In this document: positions 1-5,078 of the stretch, in pieces
Numbering within the stretch: the first letter of the stretch is position 1
How the letters are laid out: each line of letters begins with the position of its first letter
Origin: Candidatus Cloacimonadota bacterium
Lineage (GTDB): Bacteria; Cloacimonadota; Cloacimonadia; Cloacimonadales; WRIO01
NCBI GenBank assembly: GCA_017998585.1
Contig: JAGOCT010000156.1
Span: 1-5,078 of the forward strand
Reading direction: 5' to 3'
Length of the DNA: 5,078 nt
Made by a program: the position numbers and the translations under genes
The notes under the pieces: generated by a model
Database searches by the model: none
What the model was told of the DNA's origin: nothing
The model's input: the letters and a program-made list of their open reading frames with translations, nothing else

Positions 1-10
1 TGCAAATAGT

Positions 11-2401
11 ATGAGCCAGAAAAGCAAAGATATTGTTCATGAACTTGAAGAAATCGCTGATATTCCTGAAACCATTATTGACATCTCAGAGGAGGATATC
101 GTTATTGATTTACCTGAAGAAGAAAAACCTTCAGGCGAATTTGAAGAAATAACTGATTTAACGGATAGTACATCCTCCACCATTACTATTGAGGATGAAA
201 ATCCTTCTCTCCAACTACATGAGATGGATGATGATGTTATTAATATTACGTTGAGTGTAGATGCCATAAATGAAGTCAGGATTAACAATAAAAGTAGCAA
301 ACCTGCTATCATAAATCCTGTGCAAAAAGCAAAGTTATTTGAAGACATACCCGAACCAATGGAATCTTTTATAAAAGGAACATCTTCATTAAATGTTAAA
401 GAAGAATATGTTCATACTGCCTATGATGACGAAAATAGGGAAGTTAAAGGAAAAATTTATTTTGATAATGCTGCTGACGCACTGGTTATTGAAGATATAG
501 TGGAAGAAGATGAAAAATTATCCCAAAAAAGTGAATCCCAAAAACTATCGCAAAAAACAATTGAGAAAAACAAAAACATACTGACAGATGTTGAACAACA
601 TGCGTCATCAGCAATGAACGATGATAAAGAAAGTGAAAAAGGTAGCAATTTACGCTCTGATGTAATAACAATAGAAATACCTCCAGAAGTGAGAACAAAG
701 ATTGAAAAATCTAAAATTGAGGATTTTGATTTTATAAATCTGGATGAAGCTGAACAAATAGCCAGTGAAGAAATCCTTATTCTTTCAGAGGATGATCTGA
801 TTGAGGAGCTTGAAGAATATGATCTAATCCCGGTTGATACCTCTAATACTGTAAATAACATAACAGTTAAAGAAAAAAGTAAAAATGACAATATAAACAG
901 CGAAGATTATGTGAGAAAAGAAGTACGAGGCAAAGACGATACATTGGAAGTAAGCGCAATGGGGGATGTGAAAAAACAAAAGGTTGAACATGATGCGTCA
1001 GAAACCTCTGAGATTATACCTGAAAAAGCTGGAAAAATTTTAAAAAAAGAAACAACTGTAATAAAAGAAGAAGATGCTCCCACAATTATAGTTGCTCATG
1101 AAGCGAATGGTACAGCAAATTTTCAATCAGCAAAGATTTCACCAAAGAATGCAACAAAAAATGATAAAACGGTGGAATCTATCATTGAAGATGTGTCCGA
1201 AATACTTATTGATGACGAAAATGCAATAGGAAGCGATGCTGTAAGCAGTACAATGGAACCTGGAGCAGTAGAAACAAAACATGCAGAAGAATCTTTTAAG
1301 GTTGAACCAATTGCAAGTCGTAGTGGGGATAGTGTAAAAGAGGTAACGGTAGAGCAGCCTGCCACGCCATTTGAGACAATACCCGATGATATACAAAAAA
1401 TGCTTGGTGGCAATCAAAGGATAGTAATTGTTGATGATGCAGGAGTAGGTGGCACTGAATTACCGGTTGCAGATAAATCAATAGACGAAATTGATAATCT
1501 GGTAAGCGGGATGATAGAAATTACCGAAGGTGAGGCAAAGATATTAACAGAGGCAGGTTTTAAAGAAGAAGAGGAATATATTGCTCCTATTTTAACGGGA
1601 ACCCTTCCAACATTTCAGGATAAAATGGTGGAATTTGAAGAAGAATATAAGTTTAGCGATGATGACATTGTTTTTGTAGATAACGCTATTGTAACTGATG
1701 AATATGATAAGTATTTAAAGGTTATTGATGAATATTATGAAACTAAAACCGTTAAAAAAGGATCATCAACCTCTGAGCTATTTGGTTTGTCCAATGAAGA
1801 GCTTTCATTCTTTTATGATATCATGTTTGAAAAAGAATATGAAACAATAAAAGCGTCAAAAACCTTTAAGGATGTTGCGGTAGGAAGAGATCAGCCACAA
1901 CGAGATGAGACCTTAATAAAACAATTCAAATATATTGAATCAAAACCAAAAAGTTTCAGTGAAAATGAAAAACGCAGCATAGAAGAAAATATTGAGTCGC
2001 CAATGGCAGTTATTATTGAGGAAAATATTGATGATATAGTTGGACGGTTGAAAAAAATAAAACCGCAAATAGATATTAATAATTTATTGGGCACGGCTCC
2101 TGATAAAGAAGTAAATGGAATGTTGGAAAATGTTTCAGAATCATTTGAAAAAAGTGAAGGTATTAATGTTGAACAGGAAAAATATACAAATATTACAGAT
2201 CAGGTTATAGTTCTTGAAAGTAAGGATGATGTCAATAGATTTGTTGATACTATGCCAGTTGAGAAGCGAGCAAGTATTCGTAAACTGCTCAAATATCTGG
2301 ATTCATTATTTGATAAATTACCTGAAGAAGTTATAAAAAATTTTGCCAATTCAGAATACTTTGATCTGTATGTAAAAGTGTTAAACGAATTAGGAGTATA
2401 A
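11..2401 (+). CDS. Long acidic, mostly disordered protein of unknown function with a conserved-looking helical C-terminus
   Basis: I do not recognise a named family. The 796-residue product is dominated by Glu, Asp, Lys, Ser and Ile, and I find no cysteine or tryptophan. It has no signal peptide or membrane segment, so it is probably cytoplasmic. Most of it looks disordered, with islands of alternating hydrophobic residues followed by acidic clusters at about 25-38, 158-168, 255-276, 396-404, 470-478 and 548-559. Three islands share the pattern hydrophobic-S-[DE]-[DE]-D-[IL]-[VI] (25-31, 258-264, 548-554). More ordered-looking parts are about 500-615, with a helical stretch rich in Phe and Tyr near 588-611, and the C-terminus 738-796, which reads as compact helices containing LPEEVIKNFANSEYFDLY. 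KLSQK occurs twice at 169-182. The ATG at 11 begins the acidic pattern directly, but only 10 bases precede it, with no visible Shine-Dalgarno and no in-frame stop, so an earlier start is possible. The gene runs straight into the GAF-protein gene. A scaffold or adaptor role is inference only. Confidence 0.85.
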   Translation: MSQKSKDIVHELEEIADIPETIIDISEEDIVIDLPEEEKPSGEFEEITDLTDSTSSTITIEDENPSLQLHEMDDDVINITLSVDAINEVRINNKSSKPAIINPVQKAKLFEDIPEPMESFIKGTSSLNVKEEYVHTAYDDENREVKGKIYFDNAADALVIEDIVEEDEKLSQKSESQKLSQKTIEKNKNILTDVEQHASSAMNDDKESEKGSNLRSDVITIEIPPEVRTKIEKSKIEDFDFINLDEAEQIASEEILILSEDDLIEELEEYDLIPVDTSNTVNNITVKEKSKNDNINSEDYVRKEVRGKDDTLEVSAMGDVKKQKVEHDASETSEIIPEKAGKILKKETTVIKEEDAPTIIVAHEANGTANFQSAKISPKNATKNDKTVESIIEDVSEILIDDENAIGSDAVSSTMEPGAVETKHAEESFKVEPIASRSGDSVKEVTVEQPATPFETIPDDIQKMLGGNQRIVIVDDAGVGGTELPVADKSIDEIDNLVSGMIEITEGEAKILTEAGFKEEEEYIAPILTGTLPTFQDKMVEFEEEYKFSDDDIVFVDNAIVTDEYDKYLKVIDEYYETKTVKKGSSTSELFGLSNEELSFFYDIMFEKEYETIKASKTFKDVAVGRDQPQRDETLIKQFKYIESKPKSFSENEKRSIEENIESPMAVIIEENIDDIVGRLKKIKPQIDINNLLGTAPDKEVNGMLENVSESFEKSEGINVEQEKYTNITDQVIVLESKDDVNRFVDTMPVEKRASIRKLLKYLDSLFDKLPEEVIKNFANSEYFDLYVKVLNELGV
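2392..2396 (+). promoter_or_regulatory. Ribosome binding site of the GAF-protein gene, inside the end of the upstream gene
   Basis: AGGAG lies 10 bases before the ATG at 2407 and overlaps the last sense codons (Leu, Gly) of the upstream gene, whose TAA is at 2399-2401. This supports the chosen start. It also means that ribosomes finishing the first gene pass directly over the initiation site of the second, which fits translational coupling and a shared transcript. Confidence 0.75.
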
Positions 2402-2406
2402 AAAGT

Positions 2407-4392
2407 ATGGGATTGTTGGAAAAAGCACTTCAGTATAAACAAGAAATTAATAAAAAAGGCAAAGAGACACTTATTGATACAATCACAGGCCCTGCAGATA
2501 CAGAGCTTGTACTTAAAGAAAAAAATAAATCAGAATCTTTAGATTTTCAAGATGATTTGCTCACCGAATTAAGCAGGGAAGACTTGAAAACCATTGAGCC
2601 TGTTGAAGATGAATTATTTATTTTACCAGAAGATGATAAAAAAACTTTCATGGAAGAAGAGAATACATTACATACAGTTGAAGAAAAAAAGGTAAGGGAA
2701 TATTCAGATACTGTTACAAGTCTTAATGGAAAAGATGAATACCTTGGGCCGGAAGATGAACCCGATCTGGATGTATTACAAAGTGGGAAACAGGAAGAGT
2801 CAACTATACCAGGAAGCAGCAAATCTCAAAATAATACTAAATTCAAAATAGTGGAACAAGCTCATAATACTATGGATGAATCATTAAAAGATGAAAACGA
2901 TAAAGAGCAAACGCTTTCTGAAGCCATATCAAGCAAGCCTGATAAAAAATTTCAGGATTTTGTTGTTTTATATGAAATTGGCAAAGAAATTGTAAAATCA
3001 AAATCGCTGAATGAACTGTATGATACAATACTTTTTTCGGTGATGGGGCAGATTGGTTCAGCTTCATCTACGTTATTGGTATTGAATCCTGATGATGAAA
3101 ATTCTCTTATGGTAGCAGATTCACGGGGTATTACTATCAAGAATAAGAATATTAAATTTGATACATCCAGAGGTTTATTTAAGGTATTAATGCAATCAAA
3201 AGGTGTTGTTGATATTGAAAAGTATAAACAGCAAACACAATATCGGGATGAATATTATCAGCTTATAGCGATTGATGCACGTTTATTTGTACCATTGCGG
3301 TACAATGCAATGGTTTTTGGTGCTCTGGTGCTTGGTGATAAAATAACAATTGGTGATTATAATGAGGAAGAGATAGATTTTATTGAACAGGTAAGTGAGT
3401 TTGCAGCGATTGCTTATGAAAAAGTTAAAAAAATTGAATATTTAGAAAGTGATATACAAAGGTATCTGGATGATAAAAATTTCTGGCAATCGATAGAAGA
3501 ATATAAACAGAGTTTACGCAAATATCCTCAGCATGATTATTTTAAAATAACTGTACAGAACATAATGAAAACAAATGGAATTTTAAGCTTTGCTGTTTTT
3601 GTTAAAAATAATAAAACTATGGATTTCTCCTTACTTTTAACTGAAGAGGATGATGCTCTTTTATTAAATGAATCAGTTAGTATAATAAAAAAAGAATCTC
3701 CATTTTTAGATTATATTGCTTCATTACACCTGCCTACCGTTATTGAAGATTTTGATAGAAATAAAGCTATTAAAGAAGTTTTTACAGAGAGCTGTATGCG
3801 AAAGATGACAGTATTCTGGATATATCCTTTCCAGATAAGTGATGATCTTTTAGGCTTTGTTTGTGTTTTCCGGTTGAATGATTATCAGTTGAAAGATTTA
3901 CAATTTGACAATTTCAGGTCGCTGTCAGATGTTATTTTAACTCATTATTGGTCATCGCGGCTAATTGAATATCAATACACCAATTATATTGATGTGATTG
4001 CGCCGGTGTTTAATAGAATATCAAAAGAGTTAAACAATGCTTCAAAATTGTCAATACCGCTTACTATTGTTTTGTTTACTATAAAAAATTTGAAGCGGTA
4101 TTATATTGTACAGGGTTTCAATAAAACAAAAGAGCTGATTGATAAAGTTGAGGATATCATACACAACCGTCTTTCGGAAGGTGATTTTACTGCCAAGATA
4201 GATAGGCATAAATTTTTGATTGTGTTACCAGGTAAAAATAAGAAGTTTGCTGTACCATTTGCCAATGCATTAAAGAATGAAATCGTTCAGCAGTTCAGTC
4301 AAAAAGAATTACAGTTGCTGGTTACCTTTTTAATGGCGGAATACCCTGAAGATGGCAATGACATGTATTCACTTCTTGATGCAATAGATTGA
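2407..4392 (+). CDS. GAF-domain protein with a degenerate, probably inactive GGDEF-like C-terminal domain
   Basis: This 661-residue soluble protein has no membrane segment. Residues 1-34 form a short amphipathic start, and 35-178 are acidic and probably disordered, with an ILPEDD motif at 72-77 resembling motifs in the upstream protein. Residues 182-342 are a GAF domain, opening with a helix (LYEIGKEI, 188-195) and carrying the typical VPL...FGALVLGDK strand pair at 295-312. It has no cysteine for bilin attachment and no NKFDE motif of cyclic-nucleotide-binding GAFs, so its ligand is unknown. Residues 360-520 look like a second, divergent GAF. Residues 525-661 follow the GGDEF fold: a DFTAKIDRHKF stretch (593-603) aligns with the usual D-l-v-a-R-y-G-G-D-E-F, leaving DRHKF for GGDEF. 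The metal Asp positions near 558-560 are Thr and Lys, and the I-site RxxD is SEGD (590-593). A late VTFLMAEYPEDG...LLDAID matches the end of the fold. Diguanylate cyclase activity is therefore not expected; a sensory or dimerising role is inferred. It is probably co-transcribed with the gene before it. Confidence 0.88.
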   Translation: MGLLEKALQYKQEINKKGKETLIDTITGPADTELVLKEKNKSESLDFQDDLLTELSREDLKTIEPVEDELFILPEDDKKTFMEEENTLHTVEEKKVREYSDTVTSLNGKDEYLGPEDEPDLDVLQSGKQEESTIPGSSKSQNNTKFKIVEQAHNTMDESLKDENDKEQTLSEAISSKPDKKFQDFVVLYEIGKEIVKSKSLNELYDTILFSVMGQIGSASSTLLVLNPDDENSLMVADSRGITIKNKNIKFDTSRGLFKVLMQSKGVVDIEKYKQQTQYRDEYYQLIAIDARLFVPLRYNAMVFGALVLGDKITIGDYNEEEIDFIEQVSEFAAIAYEKVKKIEYLESDIQRYLDDKNFWQSIEEYKQSLRKYPQHDYFKITVQNIMKTNGILSFAVFVKNNKTMDFSLLLTEEDDALLLNESVSIIKKESPFLDYIASLHLPTVIEDFDRNKAIKEVFTESCMRKMTVFWIYPFQISDDLLGFVCVFRLNDYQLKDLQFDNFRSLSDVILTHYWSSRLIEYQYTNYIDVIAPVFNRISKELNNASKLSIPLTIVLFTIKNLKRYYIVQGFNKTKELIDKVEDIIHNRLSEGDFTAKIDRHKFLIVLPGKNKKFAVPFANALKNEIVQQFSQKELQLLVTFLMAEYPEDGNDMYSLLDAID

Positions 4393-4399
4393 TTATGAG

Positions 4400-4463
4400 T
4401 AACTATCGCACAAATAATAATGATTTTTGTTTTTAACTATTTGCATAAAGGCTAACTACCGCA
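4400..4463. repeat. Three short near-direct repeats in the convergent intergenic gap
   Basis: The 63-base gap between the two convergent stop codons (4393-4455) holds TAACTATCGCA at 4400-4410 and TAACTATTTGCA at 4434-4445. A third copy, TAACTACCGCA, lies at 4453-4463 and runs into the end of the M23 gene, covering its stop codon. Start-to-start spacing is 34 and 19 bases. A T-rich stretch (TTTTTGTTTTT, 4424-4434) follows only weak, AT-only pairing possibilities such as CAAATA/TATTTG, so I do not call a terminator. The repeats may be chance in AT-rich DNA. Confidence 0.3.
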
Positions 4464-5078
4464 GTAATAACAAAGGGTTTACTGGCTTATAGTTTTTTCT
4501 GATTTCAAAGTGTAAATGCGGCCCTGTGGTTCTGCCTGTATTGCCTGATTTTGCTATTAATTGGCCGGTAGCAACCTTATTCCCTTTTGTTGCCGAAATA
4601 GTATTTAAGTGTCCATAAAGAGTAAAATAACCTCTTGAATGCTGTATAATCACTAAATTTCCATACCCGCCTTTGTACCCGGCAAAAATAACTATTCCAT
4701 CGCGTGATGCATAAACAGGTGAATTAACAGGGCAGGCAATATCAACACCTGCATGGAACCTGTGTATATGATCAATTGGGTCATTTCGTACACCAAAATT
4801 TGAACTTAGTTTTCCTGTTGTTAGGGGAGAAACGAAAGCAGTTCCCAAAAATAATGAACGATCCAGATTAGAAATTGTTCCGCATGGTATGAAGATGTAG
4901 GGTTTATGTTCATTACAGGTTATTTTATTTATTTTTAAGATATATGGAAGTGGTATGCGATAGTTTACTGCAATTGATTCATAGGTTTCATTTTCATTTT
5001 TCTGATAAATAATACCACGCATATTGGGTATATACAGGGATATTCCTTTTTTAATATCTGAAGGTGATGAAAGTGAAT
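4456..5078 (-). CDS. M23-family peptidoglycan endopeptidase with LysM-like segment, N-terminus beyond the window
   Basis: The protein is a zinc metallopeptidase of the M23 (LytM/lysostaphin-type) family, which cuts peptide cross-bridges in peptidoglycan in the cell envelope. Numbering from the Met at 5022-5020, residues 63-183 are the catalytic domain. The zinc ligands appear as H90 and D94 in FHAGVDI and H171 in GPHLHFEI, with H138 (YGHL) and H169 as the other catalytic histidines. All are present, so it should be active. Residues 5-48 read as a LysM-like glycan-binding unit (ETYESIA, then PYILKINKI, ending IFIPCG). The frame continues without a stop for 18 more codons to the window edge, where KKGISLYIPN resembles the end of another LysM-like or linker unit. 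The Met at 5022 has no Shine-Dalgarno at normal spacing, so it is probably internal and the real start, with any signal peptide, lies outside. The protein ends right after the M23 core. It converges on the GAF-protein gene with 63 bases between stops. Confidence 0.92.
   Translation of the reverse strand, partial: SLSSPSDIKKGISLYIPNMRGIIYQKNENETYESIAVNYRIPLPYILKINKITCNEHKPYIFIPCGTISNLDRSLFLGTAFVSPLTTGKLSSNFGVRNDPIDHIHRFHAGVDIACPVNSPVYASRDGIVIFAGYKGGYGNLVIIQHSRGYFTLYGHLNTISATKGNKVATGQLIAKSGNTGRTTGPHLHFEIRKNYKPVNPLLLLR

Noticed and set aside
1..14. End of an upstream gene (TAG at 7-9, or TGA at 12-14 overlapping the ATG)
   Set aside because: Stops in the other two frames are visible, and an ATGA overlap is possible, but ten bases of sequence cannot show that either belongs to a real gene.
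37..891. Long open frames on the - strand under the acidic gene, with Ser- and Leu-rich products
   Set aside because: These are antisense images of GAA/GAT/AAA-rich codons, which read as Ser, Ile, Phe and Leu. They overlap each other, show no domain, and lie under a much longer coherent frame.
1406..1456. GGNQRIVIVDDAGVGG (residues 466-481) as a P-loop or response-regulator start
   Set aside because: It lacks the GxxxxGK[ST] pattern, and no receiver-domain strands, phosphorylated Asp or later Lys follow in order. It is one of the hydrophobic-acidic islands.
1123..1481. Three overlapping - strand frames of 61-96 residues
   Set aside because: They occupy all three reverse frames of the same stretch, which is typical of shadow frames. 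No recognisable protein pattern or ribosome binding site stands out.
83..1684. SUMO-interaction-like motifs (hydrophobic run followed by acidic cluster) in the acidic protein
   Set aside because: The resemblance is compositional. Nothing else suggests a eukaryotic-type conjugation system, and the gene context is bacterial.
2200..3140. - strand frames across the gene junction and the start of the GAF protein
   Set aside because: They are antisense to two well-supported genes, and their composition is what the complement of acidic coding sequence gives.
4393..4455. Intrinsic terminator between the convergent genes
   Set aside because: A T-rich run is present (4424-4434), but the only pairings before or around it are 4-6 base AT-dominated stems with large loops. 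That is not enough to call a terminator.

Overview
The window is AT-rich bacterial DNA carrying two co-directional protein genes on the + strand and one convergent, edge-truncated gene on the - strand. All three frames are intact, and no RNA gene, insertion sequence, CRISPR array or phage signature was seen. The organism cannot be fixed from this sequence alone. The short C-terminal module of the first protein, the N-terminus of the second, and the LysM-like/M23 arrangement of the third remind me of Spirochaetota proteins. That is a recollection of family style, not a search result, and I hold it at roughly even odds.

Layout. Positions 11-2401 (+) encode a 796-residue, very acidic, cysteine-free and tryptophan-free protein. 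It is mostly low-complexity and probably disordered, with short hydrophobic islands and a compact helical C-terminus. After a 5-base gap, 2407-4392 (+) encode a 661-residue soluble protein: an acidic tail, a GAF domain, a second divergent GAF-like region, and a C-terminal GGDEF-like fold whose signature and metal-binding positions are substituted. The ribosome binding site of the second gene lies in the last codons of the first, so the two are almost certainly one transcript. A 63-base convergent gap (4393-4455) contains three copies of a short TAACTA-type word and no convincing terminator. Positions 4456-5078 (-) encode the C-terminal part of a peptidoglycan endopeptidase of the M23 (LytM/lysostaphin-type) family with a LysM-like segment. 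Its frame stays open to the window edge, so its true start is outside.

How they may work together. The first two proteins look like a cytoplasmic pair: a long acidic scaffold or adaptor and a sensory protein that has kept the nucleotide-cyclase fold without its chemistry. They share a short hydrophobic-acidic motif in their disordered parts. No enzyme activity is predicted for either, so the likely role is regulatory or structural, by inference only. The M23 enzyme acts in the cell envelope, is transcribed towards them, and need not be functionally related.
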